This document shows positions 8,144-17,657 of a stretch of 64,000 nt of DNA, piece after piece. This DNA comes from Ramlibacter tataouinensis TTB310. Lineage in GTDB: Bacteria > Pseudomonadota > Gammaproteobacteria > Burkholderiales > Burkholderiaceae_C. The notes beneath the pieces are model-generated. The model was not told the origin of the DNA. It was given only the letters and a program-made list of their open reading frames with translations, and ran no database searches. The stretch is taken from contig NC_015677.1 of NCBI RefSeq assembly GCF_000215705.1, positions 3,732,001-3,796,000 on the forward strand, written 5' to 3'. Numbering within the stretch: position 1 is the first letter of the stretch; every line of letters begins with the position of its first letter. A program made the translations under genes and the position numbers.

Positions 8144-9109
8144 TTACTGCCGTGGCACCTTGGCGCGCACTATCACCTCCGACCAGCGCCTGATCTCGGA
8201 GGCCAGCAGGTCACCCAGCTGCTCGGGCGTGCCGCCCGCGGGGCGGACGTTGAGTTCCGCCAGCTGCCTGCGCAGCCCGGGGCCGGCCAGGGCCTGGTTC
8301 GCCTCGCGGTTCAGGCGCGCGATCACCTGCGGCGGCGTGCGCGCCGGCGCGGCCAGCGCGTTCCAGGAGGCGGCGTCGAAACCGCGCACGCCGCTTTCCG
8401 CGACGGTGGGCACGTCGGCCAGGCCCGCCGCACGCTGCGAGCCCATCACCGCCAGCGGCACCACGGTCCTGGACGCGATCTGCCCCATCATGGGCCCCAG
8501 GATCTCGACCGCCGCGTCCACCTGGCCGCCGCGCAGCGCGGTGAGCACGGCGGGCGAGCCGTTGAACGGAACCACCTGGAAGTCCACGCCCGCCGAGGTC
8601 TTGAGCAGTTCGGCCGCCAGGTGCTGCGTGCTGCCGATGTTGATGGAGGCCACGTTCAGCCTGCCCGGGTTCGCCCTGGCGTAGGCCAGCAGGTCCTTCA
8701 TGGATGGGAACCGGCCGCCCGCGGCCGCGAGCACCGCGATGTCGAAGAAGCCCAGCGTCACGATGGGCGCGAAGTCCTTCCGCGGATCGAAGGGCAGCGA
8801 CCTGAACAGGCCCGCGCTCACGGCCGTGCCATTGCTCATCAGCAGCAGGGTGTGGCCGTCCGGCTCGGCCCGGGCCACCGTCTCGCCGGCCACGATGCCC
8901 CCGGCCCCGGGCTTGTTCTCGACCACCACCCCCTGGCGCAGGCCCTCGCCCAGCGCCTTGGCGACCGCCCGCGCGGTGAGGTCGGCGATGCCGCCCGCGC
9001 CGAACGGCACCACGATGCGCAGGGGCCTGGAGGGAAAGGCCTGCGCGGCCGCGAGGCCGGGGAAGGCCGCGGCGGCGGCGGCGGCGAGCAGATCACGCCG
9101 GTGGGTCAT
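8144..9109 (-). CDS. Bug/TctC family tripartite tricarboxylate receptor
   Basis: A periplasmic solute-binding protein of the Bug family (TctC-like), presumably for a small carboxylate. 321 residues. The N-terminus MTHRRDLLAAAAAAAFPGL has two arginines and an AAA-rich hydrophobic stretch ending AAAQA, so it could be exported by Tat or Sec. Family motifs: 'PSRPLRIVVPFGAGGIADL', 'ENKPGAGGIVAGETVA', 'VPTVAESGVRGFDAASWNAL'. ATG 9109 is preferred over the upstream in-frame ATG because the signal peptide starts here. No TctA or TctB membrane genes are near, which is usual for Bug proteins in this order. Ligand unknown. Confidence 0.88.
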   Translation of the reverse strand: MTHRRDLLAAAAAAAFPGLAAAQAFPSRPLRIVVPFGAGGIADLTARAVAKALGEGLRQGVVVENKPGAGGIVAGETVARAEPDGHTLLLMSNGTAVSAGLFRSLPFDPRKDFAPIVTLGFFDIAVLAAAGGRFPSMKDLLAYARANPGRLNVASINIGSTQHLAAELLKTSAGVDFQVVPFNGSPAVLTALRGGQVDAAVEILGPMMGQIASRTVVPLAVMGSQRAAGLADVPTVAESGVRGFDAASWNALAAPARTPPQVIARLNREANQALAGPGLRRQLAELNVRPAGGTPEQLGDLLASEIRRWSEVIVRAKVPRQ

Positions 9110-9290
9110 GGTGGTCCTGCCTTTTCCGTTCTCATTCTGGCGCGTGCCCACAAAGTGCGGCTGACCAGCTTGCGACGCCACTCCTGGCTCAGTCCTCATC
9201 AAATCTTAGCCGTGGCTGGACCTGGCATGGGCTTGCACCATGACACGGCGACGGACCAGGTTCGGTCGTCACATCGGTGTCGCGGGGTAT

Positions 9291-9316
9291 CGTTAGCGTC
9301 ACGGCGGCTGCTAACG
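9291..9316. promoter_or_regulatory. Inverted repeat upstream of RND efflux operon
   Basis: CGTTAGC (9291-9297) and GCTAACG (9310-9316) form 7-bp arms around a 12-base spacer in the 332-bp gene-free stretch between the Bug receptor and the efflux operon. It is a candidate operator for the efflux genes, although no regulator gene is adjacent. Confidence 0.35.
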
Positions 9317-9364
9317 CCCGGCTAATTTGACTGCCCGATAAACACAGCACACTGCCCGGCCCGT

Positions 9365-9380
9365 GCACTGCAGGCAGTGC
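9365..9380. promoter_or_regulatory. Perfect 16-bp palindrome upstream of RND efflux operon
   Basis: GCACTGC-AG-GCAGTGC lies 62 bp before the adaptor gene. Symmetry this exact in a promoter region suggests a dimeric repressor site, or a hairpin in the leader. The remainder of 9110-9441 shows no gene, and I could not pick out convincing -35/-10 boxes. Confidence 0.35.
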
Positions 9381-9441
9381 CTGGTCCGACGCGAACCGGC
9401 CGCGCCGGCAACGACACCGATCACAACCTGCGGAACCCACC

Positions 9442-10626
9442 ATGAAGAAACTTCCGACTCCCACCCCCGCACCGCTGCTGGCCCTGCTGCTGGCGGCGGC
9501 TTTCGTGCTGGCCGGCTGCAAGCCGGCGCAGAGCGCGGGCGGACCGCCGCAGGCGCCGCCGGTCTCGGTGGCGCCCGCGGTCGTGCGCTCGGTCGCGGAC
9601 TCCGAGGAGTTCACCGGCCGCCTCGAGGCGCCCGAGACGGTGGAGGTGCGGCCGCGCGTGGGCGGCACCGTCGAGCAGGTGCACTTCGCCGACGGCGCGC
9701 GCGTGGCCAGGGACGCGCTGCTGTTCACCATCGACCCGCGCCCTTACGAGGCCGAGGTGCAGCGCGCGCAGGCGCAGCTGGCAGCCGCGCGCACGCGCGC
9801 CGAGCTGGCCAAGGCCGAGCTGGCGCGGGCCGAGAAGCTGGTGTCGCAGCAGGCGATCTCGCGCCAGGAGTACGACCAGCTCGCCTCGGCCGCGGGCACG
9901 GCGCAGGCCGACATCGGCGTGGCCGAGGCCGCGGTGCGCATCGCGCGGCTGAACCTGGGCTACACGGCGGTGCGCGCGCCGATCGCGGGCCGCGCCTCGC
10001 GCGCGCTCATCACGACGGGCAACCTGGTCACGCAGCAGAGCCTGCTGACCACCGTGGTCTCCACCCACCGCATGCAGGCCTACTTCGACGGCAGCGAGCA
10101 GACCTTCCTGCGCCTGCGCCGCCAGGGCGGCGAGCTCGCGCCCGTGCGCATGGGGCTGGCCGACGACGAGGGCTACCCGCGCCAGGGCCGGGTGGATTTC
10201 GTGGACAACCGGCTGAACGCGCAGACCGGCGCCATCCGCATGCGCGCCGTGTTCGACAACGCCAAGGGCGACCTGGCCCCCGGCCTGTTCGCCCGCATCC
10301 AGATGCCCGGCGGCGCGCCGCAGCCGGCGGTTCTCACGCCCGAGCGCGCCATCGGCACCGACCAGAACAAGCGGTACGTGTTCGTCGTGGGTGCCGACAA
10401 CATGCCCCAGTTCCGGGAGGTCAAGCCAGGCCCGCTGATCGACGGCATGCGCGTCGTCACCTCGGGCCTCAAGGAAGGCGAGCTGGTCATCGTCGACGGC
10501 CTGCAGCGCGTGCGCCCCGGCATGGCGGTGGCGCCCACGGCGCTGGCGGTGGACGAGCGCGGCATGCCCGTGCCCAAGGCACCGGGCGGCAACGGCAACG
10601 GCGCCCCGGCCCCGGCCAAGTCCTGA
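9442..10626 (+). CDS. RND efflux periplasmic adaptor (membrane fusion lipoprotein)
   Basis: The adaptor subunit of a tripartite efflux pump, linking the inner-membrane RND protein to the outer-membrane channel. 394 residues. The signal peptide ends in a lipobox (LAGC, Cys about residue 25), so it is probably a lipoprotein like AcrA/MexE. A biotinyl-lipoyl-like region ('VEVRPRVGGTVEQVHFADGA') precedes a long alpha-hairpin (about 95-160, rich in Ala/Glu/Arg), then beta-barrel and membrane-proximal domains, with the family motif 'RMQAYFDGSEQTFLRLRR' and C-terminal 'GLQRVRPGMAV'. It is first gene of the efflux operon, and the pump gene starts 13 bp later. Confidence 0.92.
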   Translation: MKKLPTPTPAPLLALLLAAAFVLAGCKPAQSAGGPPQAPPVSVAPAVVRSVADSEEFTGRLEAPETVEVRPRVGGTVEQVHFADGARVARDALLFTIDPRPYEAEVQRAQAQLAAARTRAELAKAELARAEKLVSQQAISRQEYDQLASAAGTAQADIGVAEAAVRIARLNLGYTAVRAPIAGRASRALITTGNLVTQQSLLTTVVSTHRMQAYFDGSEQTFLRLRRQGGELAPVRMGLADDEGYPRQGRVDFVDNRLNAQTGAIRMRAVFDNAKGDLAPGLFARIQMPGGAPQPAVLTPERAIGTDQNKRYVFVVGADNMPQFREVKPGPLIDGMRVVTSGLKEGELVIVDGLQRVRPGMAVAPTALAVDERGMPVPKAPGGNGNGAPAPAKS

Positions 10627-10639
10627 AAGCGGGCGCCGC

Positions 10640-13600
10640 ATGAACATCTCCACCTTCTTCATCAACCGCCCGATCTTCGCGGCGGTGCTGTCCATCCTCG
10701 TCACCCTGGTCGGCGCCATCGCCATCTTCCAGCTGCCGATCTCCGAGTACCCCGAGGTCGCGCCGCCGCAGGTGGTGGTGCGCGCCCAGTTCCCCGGCGC
10801 CAACCCGCGCGTGATCGCCGAGACGGTGGCCACGCCGCTGGAGGAGCAGATCAACGGCATCGAGGGCCTGCTGTACATGAACAGCCAGGCCACGGCCGAC
10901 GGCGCCATGACGCTGGCCCTCACCTTCAAGATCGGCACCGACCCCGAGGCCGCCGAGACCGCGGTGCAGAACCGCGTCAGCCGTGCCCTGCCCCGCCTGC
11001 CCGAGATCGTGCGGCAGCTGGGCGTGACCACCGAGAAGAGCTCGCCCAACCTCACCATGGTCGTGCACATGGTGTCGCCGGACAACCGCTACGACGCGCT
11101 GTACCTGCGCAACTACGCCACGCTCAACGTGCGCGACGCGCTGCTGCGCATCGACGGCATGGGCTCGGTGCTGACCTTCGGCTCGGGCGACTACGCCATG
11201 CGCATCTGGCTCGACCCGCAGAAGCTGGCGAGCCGGGACATCACGACGACCGACGTGGCGCGCGCCATCCGCGAGCAGAACACCCAGGTGGCCGCCGGCG
11301 TGGTGGGCGGCCCGCCGTCGCCGGACAACACCGAGTTCCAGCTGGCCGTGAACACCCAGGGCCGCCTGGGCACCGAGGAGGAGTTCGCCGACATCATCGT
11401 CAAGGCCGATCCGTCCGACCGCTCGCTGGTGCGCATCCGCGACCTGGGCCGCGTGGAGATGGGCCCCAACTCCTATGCGCTGGGCTCGCTGCTGAACAAC
11501 AACGAGGCCGCCGCCATCGCCATCTTCCAGGCGCCCAACTCCAACGCGCTGCAGCTGTCCAACGACGTGCGCGCCGCGATGGAGGAGGTGAAGAAGAACT
11601 TCCCCCCCGGCGTCGACTACTCCATCGTCTACGACCCGACGCGCTTCGTGCAGACCTCGGTGGAGAAGGTGGTCACGACCCTGTTCGAGGCCGTGCTGCT
11701 GGTGGTGCTGGTCGTGGTGGTTTTCCTGCAGACCTGGCGCGCGTCCATCATCCCGCTGCTGGCGGTGCCGGTGTCGGTGATCGGCACCTTCGCGGTGCTG
11801 CTGGCGCTGGGCTTCTCGATCAACACGCTCACGCTGTTCGGGCTGGTGCTGGCCATCGGCATCGTGGTGGACGACGCCATCGTGGTGGTGGAGAACGTCG
11901 AGCGCAACATCGAGGCCGGCCTCAGCCCGCACGACGCCGCGGTGCAGGCCATGAAGGAGGTCTCGGGCCCCATCATCGCCATCGGCCTGGTGCTGTGCGC
12001 GGTGTTCGTGCCGCTGGCCTTCGTGAGCGGCCTGTCGGGCCAGTTCTACCGCCAGTTCGCGGTGACGATCTCGATCTCCACCGTGATCTCGGCCTTCAAC
12101 TCGCTGACGCTGTCGCCGGCCCTCAGCGCGATGCTGCTGCGCCCGCACGACGCGCCCAAGGACCGGCTGACCCGCGGCATCGACAAGGTGTTCGGCCGCT
12201 TCTTCGGCTGGTTCAACCGGTTCTTCAAGCGCAACGCCGACCGCTACAGCGGCGCCATCACCACCACCGTGGTGCGGCGCAAGTCGCTGTCCCTGGCGGT
12301 GTATGCCGGGCTGCTGGCCGCCACGGCGCTGCTGTTCTACCAGGTGCCGTCCGGGTTCGTTCCGCAGCAGGACAAGCAGTACCTGGTGGGCATCGCCCAG
12401 CTGCCGGACGGCGCCAGCCTGGAACGCACCACGCGGGTGGTGCGCGAGATGAGCGACATCGCGCGCTCGGTGCCGGGCGTGCGGGATTCCATCGCCTTCC
12501 CCGGGCTGTCGATCAACGGCTTCACCGCCGCGCCGAACACCGGCATCGTGTTCCTCGGGCTCGACGAGTTCGACAAGCGCACGACGCGGGAGCTCAGCGC
12601 CGAGGCCATCGTCGGCCAGGTCAACCAGAAGCTGGGCGCCATCCAGGGCTCCATCCTGTTCGTGCTGAGCCCGCCGCCGGTCAGCGGCCTGGGCAACGCG
12701 GGCGGCTTCAAGCTGCAGCTGCAGGACAGGAGCTCGCAGGGAGAGGCCGCGCTCAACGGCCTGGTGCAGCAGCTGATGGGGCGGGTGTACGGCAACCCCG
12801 ACAGCTCGATCACCCAGTTCTTCTCGAACTACCAGATCAACGTGCCGCAGCTGATGGCGAACGTCGACCGGGCCAAGGCCAAGCAGATGGGCATCAACCT
12901 GACCGACATCTACGATTCGATGCAGGCCTACCTGGGCTCGCTGTACGTCAACGACTTCAACCGCTTCGGCAAGACCTACCAGGTGATCCTGCAGGCCGAT
13001 GCCGGCTACCGGGCCAAGGCCGAGGACATCGCCAACCTCAAGGTCCGCAACAGCCGCGGCGAGATGGTGCCGCTGGGCTCGGTGCTGACCGTGCAGCCGA
13101 GCTTCGGCCCCGGGACGGTGGGCCGCCACAACGGCTTCTACACCGCCGACCTGAACGGCGCGCCCAAGCCCGGCTTCAGCTCGGGCCAGGCGCAGGCCGA
13201 GATGGAGCAGCTGCTGGCCGAGGTGCTGCCGCGCGGCATGGGCTACGAGTGGACCGAGCTGGTCTACCAGGAAAAGATCGCGGGCAACACCATGGTCTAC
13301 ATCTTCCCGTTGTGCGTGCTGCTGGTGTTCCTGGTGCTGGCGGCCACCTACGAGAGCTGGACGCTGCCGATGGCCATCGTGCTGATCGTGCCGATGTGCA
13401 TCCTGAGCGCGATCTTCGGCGTGTGGGTCAGCGGCCTCCTGGGCGAGCCGGGCGACAACAACATCTTCACGCAGATCGCCTTCGTGGTGCTGGTGGGCCT
13501 GGCGTGCAAGAACGCCATCCTGATCGTGGAATTCGCCAGGGAGCTCGAGGACCGCGGCAGGAGCACCGTCGAGGCCGTGGTCGAGGCCTGCCGCCTGCGG

Positions 13601-13891
13601 CTGCGCCCGATCCTGATGACCTCGATCGCCTTCATCGCCGGCGTGGTGCCGCTGGTGCTGTCCACCGGCGCCGGCGCCGAGATGCGCCGCTCGATGGGCG
13701 TGGCCGTGCTCAGCGGCATGCTGGGCGTGACGGCATTCGGCCTGTTCCTCACGCCGGTGTTCTACGTGCTGCTGCGCAGCCTGCCCAAGAGGACGGCGCG
13801 CGCGCCGCAGCAACCACAGCCGATGGGCGGGGGCGCCGGCGCGCTGGCGGCGCCGCACGCCAGGCGCGACGGGGACAGCAGCCATGAGTAA
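10640..13891 (+). CDS. RND multidrug efflux permease (HAE1 family, AcrB/MexF-like)
   Basis: A proton-driven inner-membrane exporter. 1083 residues, slightly longer than AcrB (1049) because of a Pro/Ala-rich tail. It begins MNISTFFINRPIFAAVLSIL, typical of the hydrophobe/amphiphile exporter class. Twelve membrane helices with two large periplasmic loops are evident. The proton-relay pair Asp411-Asp412 lies in 'IGIVVDDAIVVVENVER', and further family motifs are 'EYPEVAPPQVVV', 'GLACKNAILIVEFA' and 'GVVPLVLSTGAGAEMRRSMG'. Overall wording is nearer MexF/BpeF-type pumps than AcrB. Its stop overlaps the next start by 8 bp. Substrate range unknown. Confidence 0.94.
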   Translation: MNISTFFINRPIFAAVLSILVTLVGAIAIFQLPISEYPEVAPPQVVVRAQFPGANPRVIAETVATPLEEQINGIEGLLYMNSQATADGAMTLALTFKIGTDPEAAETAVQNRVSRALPRLPEIVRQLGVTTEKSSPNLTMVVHMVSPDNRYDALYLRNYATLNVRDALLRIDGMGSVLTFGSGDYAMRIWLDPQKLASRDITTTDVARAIREQNTQVAAGVVGGPPSPDNTEFQLAVNTQGRLGTEEEFADIIVKADPSDRSLVRIRDLGRVEMGPNSYALGSLLNNNEAAAIAIFQAPNSNALQLSNDVRAAMEEVKKNFPPGVDYSIVYDPTRFVQTSVEKVVTTLFEAVLLVVLVVVVFLQTWRASIIPLLAVPVSVIGTFAVLLALGFSINTLTLFGLVLAIGIVVDDAIVVVENVERNIEAGLSPHDAAVQAMKEVSGPIIAIGLVLCAVFVPLAFVSGLSGQFYRQFAVTISISTVISAFNSLTLSPALSAMLLRPHDAPKDRLTRGIDKVFGRFFGWFNRFFKRNADRYSGAITTTVVRRKSLSLAVYAGLLAATALLFYQVPSGFVPQQDKQYLVGIAQLPDGASLERTTRVVREMSDIARSVPGVRDSIAFPGLSINGFTAAPNTGIVFLGLDEFDKRTTRELSAEAIVGQVNQKLGAIQGSILFVLSPPPVSGLGNAGGFKLQLQDRSSQGEAALNGLVQQLMGRVYGNPDSSITQFFSNYQINVPQLMANVDRAKAKQMGINLTDIYDSMQAYLGSLYVNDFNRFGKTYQVILQADAGYRAKAEDIANLKVRNSRGEMVPLGSVLTVQPSFGPGTVGRHNGFYTADLNGAPKPGFSSGQAQAEMEQLLAEVLPRGMGYEWTELVYQEKIAGNTMVYIFPLCVLLVFLVLAATYESWTLPMAIVLIVPMCILSAIFGVWVSGLLGEPGDNNIFTQIAFVVLVGLACKNAILIVEFARELEDRGRSTVEAVVEACRLRLRPILMTSIAFIAGVVPLVLSTGAGAEMRRSMGVAVLSGMLGVTAFGLFLTPVFYVLLRSLPKRTARAPQQPQPMGGGAGALAAPHARRDGDSSHE

Positions 13892-15338
13892 ACCAGCCAC
13901 CCTGCACCGTTTCGTCCCGGCCCGCCTGCGGCTCGGCCTGCTGGCCGGCGCCGCCCTGCTGGCCGCCGGTTGCGCGGTCGGCCCCGATTACCAGCCGCCC
14001 CCCGCGGGCCAGCTGCCCGCCGGCTTCGTGGCCGCCGGTGCCGGGCAGCCCGGTACCGGCGGCCAGGAGCTCGGCCGCTTCTGGCAGGGCTTTTCCGACC
14101 CGGTGCTCGACGGCCTGGTGGACACCGCGCTGGCCGCCAACACCGACGTGCGCATCGCGCAGGCGCGGCTGCAGGAGGCGCGCGCGCTGCTGCTGGGCGC
14201 GCGGGCGGAACTGCTGCCGGCCTTCGGCATCGACGCCGGCGCCGGCCGCGGCGTGACGCCGCTGCCGCAGCGGCCCGGCACCTCGCGCAGCGAGCGCACC
14301 GGCAACGCGTTCGACGCCGGCGTGGTGATGAACTGGGAACTCGACCTGTTCGGCGGCGCGCGCCGCGCCGGCGAGTCGGCGGCCGCCCAGGTGGCGGCCT
14401 CGGAAGCGGGCGTCGGCGCGGCGCAGGTCGCCGTGCTGGCCGAGGTGGTGCGCAACTACGTGCTGCTGCGCGGGCTGCAGCAGCGGCATGCGGTGGCCGA
14501 CAGCTCGCTGGAGAACCAGCGCCAGGCGCTTCGGCTGACCGAGCTGCGGCAGGACGCGGGCCGTGGCACCCAGCTCGACGTGGCGCGGGCGCGCAGCCTG
14601 GTGGCCTCGACCGAGGCCGCGCTGCCGGCGCTGCAGGCGCAGATCGAGCAGGCGACGTTCCGCATCGCGCGGCTCACCGGCCTGGCGCCCGCGCAGGCGG
14701 TGCAGCGGCTGTCGGCCGCGGCCGCGCTGCCCACCCTGCCGGTGACCGACCTGGGCGCGCTGCCCGCGGGCACGCCCGAGGCGCTGCTGCGCCGCCGGCC
14801 CGACATCGTGCAGGCCGAGCGGCAGCTGGCCGCCGCCAGCGCCGACATCGGCGTGGCGACCGCGGACCTGTTCCCGCGCATCAGCCTGTCGGGCCTGCTG
14901 GGCTTCAACAACAGCCGCGTGTCCAACCTGACCGACAGCAACGCGCGCGTGTACTCGGCGGGTGCCGGCATCGCCTGGACCTTCCTGGACTTCGGGCGCA
15001 TCCGCTCGCGCATCTCTGCCAGCGAGGCCCGCAACGAGGGCGCACTGGCCACCTACGAGCAGACGGTGCTGCTGGCGCTGGAGGAGACCGAGACCGCGTT
15101 CTCGCGCTTCAACCGCACCGCGCAGCAGGGCGACCGGCTGGAGGTGGCGGCCCGCAGCGCCGAGGAGGCGGCCCGGCTGTCGCGCATCCGCTTCGAGGCG
15201 GGCGCCACCGACTTCCTGGCGGTGCTGGACGCCGAGCGCGAGCTGCTCAGCGTGCGCGACCAGCTGGCCCAGGCGCGCAGCGGCACGGCCACGGCACTGG
15301 TGGACGTGTACCGGGCGCTGGGCGGGGGCTGGCGCTAG
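13884..15338 (+). CDS. Outer-membrane efflux channel lipoprotein (NodT/OprM family)
   Basis: The outer-membrane TolC-like factor of the RND system. 484 residues. The signal peptide ends with lipobox LAAGC near residue 30, followed by AVGPDYQPP, the classic OprM-family mature start. Two OEP repeats are visible, each with the coiled 'A-x-I-x-x-A' pattern and the family motifs 'LLRRRPDIVQAERQLAAASA' and 'DLFPRISLSG'. The C-terminal repeat has 'FEAGATDFLAVLDAERELL'. It overlaps the pump gene by 8 bp, completing an adaptor-pump-channel operon. No regulator of the TetR, LysR or MarR type is attached. Confidence 0.93.
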   Translation: MSKPATLHRFVPARLRLGLLAGAALLAAGCAVGPDYQPPPAGQLPAGFVAAGAGQPGTGGQELGRFWQGFSDPVLDGLVDTALAANTDVRIAQARLQEARALLLGARAELLPAFGIDAGAGRGVTPLPQRPGTSRSERTGNAFDAGVVMNWELDLFGGARRAGESAAAQVAASEAGVGAAQVAVLAEVVRNYVLLRGLQQRHAVADSSLENQRQALRLTELRQDAGRGTQLDVARARSLVASTEAALPALQAQIEQATFRIARLTGLAPAQAVQRLSAAAALPTLPVTDLGALPAGTPEALLRRRPDIVQAERQLAAASADIGVATADLFPRISLSGLLGFNNSRVSNLTDSNARVYSAGAGIAWTFLDFGRIRSRISASEARNEGALATYEQTVLLALEETETAFSRFNRTAQQGDRLEVAARSAEEAARLSRIRFEAGATDFLAVLDAERELLSVRDQLAQARSGTATALVDVYRALGGGWR

Positions 15339-15374
15339 GGTCTGGCGGCGCCGAACCGCGTAGGACAGCCGGCG

Positions 15375-15403
15375 CTTGAAAGCCTCCAAAAATCCCCTAT
15401 GAT
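15375..15403 (+). promoter_or_regulatory. groESL promoter, RpoH-like and sigma-70-like overlapping
   Basis: CTTGAAA (15375-15381), a 12-base spacer, then CCCCTATGAT (15394-15403) matches the heat-shock sigma-32 pattern CTTGAAA...CCCCATnT closely. The same bases also give a -35 TTGAAA and a -10 TATGAT 16 bp apart, usable by the housekeeping sigma factor. The -10 shares its last base with the CIRCE operator. Confidence 0.8.
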
Positions 15404-15429
15404 TGGCACTCGCTGAGATCGAGTGCTAA
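15403..15429. promoter_or_regulatory. CIRCE operator (HrcA binding site)
   Basis: TTGGCACTC-N9-GAGTGCTAA matches the CIRCE consensus TTAGCACTC-N9-GAGTGCTAA with one mismatch in the left arm. It begins at the -10 box of the groESL promoter, so HrcA bound here would block initiation. hrcA itself is not in the window. Confidence 0.95.
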
Positions 15430-15509
15430 CACTCCCTCACGATTAATTCGAAAGCGCTACTTGGTGGCGCTTTTTGATGTTCCCCCTGTTCCGAGTCAAG
15501 GAGATGCAC

Positions 15510-15830
15510 ATGAAACTTCGTCCTCTGCACGATCGCGTGATCGTCAAGCGCCTGGAAAACGAGACCCGCACCGCTTCGGGCATCGTGATCCCCGACAACG
15601 CCGCCGAGAAGCCCGACCAGGGCGAGGTGCTGGCCGTGGGCCCCGGCCGCAAGAGCGACAAGGGCGAGCTGATCGCCCTGAACGTCAAGGTGGGCGACCG
15701 CGTCCTGTTCGGCAAGTACAGCGGCCAGACCGTCAAGGTCGACGGCGACGAGCTGCTGGTGATGAAGGAAGATGACCTGTTCGCCGTCATCGAAGGCGCC
15801 CCCGCCGCCAGCCTGAAGAAGGCCGCCTGA
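15510..15830 (+). CDS. groS: Co-chaperonin GroES
   Basis: The heptameric lid of the GroEL folding chamber in the cytoplasm. It begins [14 protein letters not shown], with mobile loop '[17 protein letters not shown]' (residues about 18-34) and roof-region '[15 protein letters not shown]'. 106 residues against a usual 95-97: the canonical end at 'DDLFAVIE' is followed by an unusual ten-residue tail [14 protein letters not shown] 15510 has AAGGAG six bases upstream; an ATG two codons earlier is too close to that box. It is first gene of the groES-groEL operon under RpoH and CIRCE control. Confidence 0.97.
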   Translation: MKLRPLHDRVIVKRLENETRTASGIVIPDNAAEKPDQGEVLAVGPGRKSDKGELIALNVKVGDRVLFGKYSGQTVKVDGDELLVMKEDDLFAVIEGAPAASLKKAA

Positions 15831-15874
15831 GCGCCTTTCCTCCCCATCCCTCCCAAGCACAGCATACGAGGTAA

Positions 15875-17527
<1,653 letters not shown>

Positions 17528-17534
17528 TCCCATT

Positions 17535-17565
17535 CACTCGGAAAACGCTGCGCGTTTCCCGAGTG
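17535..17565 (+). terminator. Hairpin after groEL
   Basis: A 14-bp stem with one mismatch (CACTCGGAAAACGC at 17535-17548 with GCGTTTCCCGAGTG at 17552-17565) and a 3-base loop, 8 bp after the groEL stop. There is no T-run; it probably protects the groESL mRNA 3' end or assists the terminator 20 bp further on. Confidence 0.5.
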
Positions 17566-17580
17566 GTTCTAGCCAGATCA

Positions 17581-17607
17581 AAAAGCCGGGCAGAGCCCGG
17601 CTTTTTT
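17581..17607. terminator. Bidirectional intrinsic terminator (groEL / pgi)
   Basis: AAAA-GCCGGGC-AGA-GCCCGGC-TTTTTT: a perfect 7-bp GC stem flanked by A and T runs. It terminates groESL on the plus strand and, read in reverse, the tal-pgi operon that ends at 17658. Confidence 0.92.
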
Positions 17608-17657
17608 CATGGGGAGCGCGCTGCGCGCTGCTGCGCGCGCCCGGTGCCCCTGCGGGA

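Noticed and set aside
10487..13900. A 1137-codon open frame on the minus strand
   Set aside because: It lies opposite the RND pump genes, is dominated by His/Arg/Gln/Ala in a pattern expected from the antisense of GC-rich codons, and matches no family.
17618..17646. GCGC-rich repeats downstream of the groEL/pgi terminator
   Set aside because: Short alternating GC runs that can fold in several ways; no consistent hairpin or T-run, so not listed as a site.
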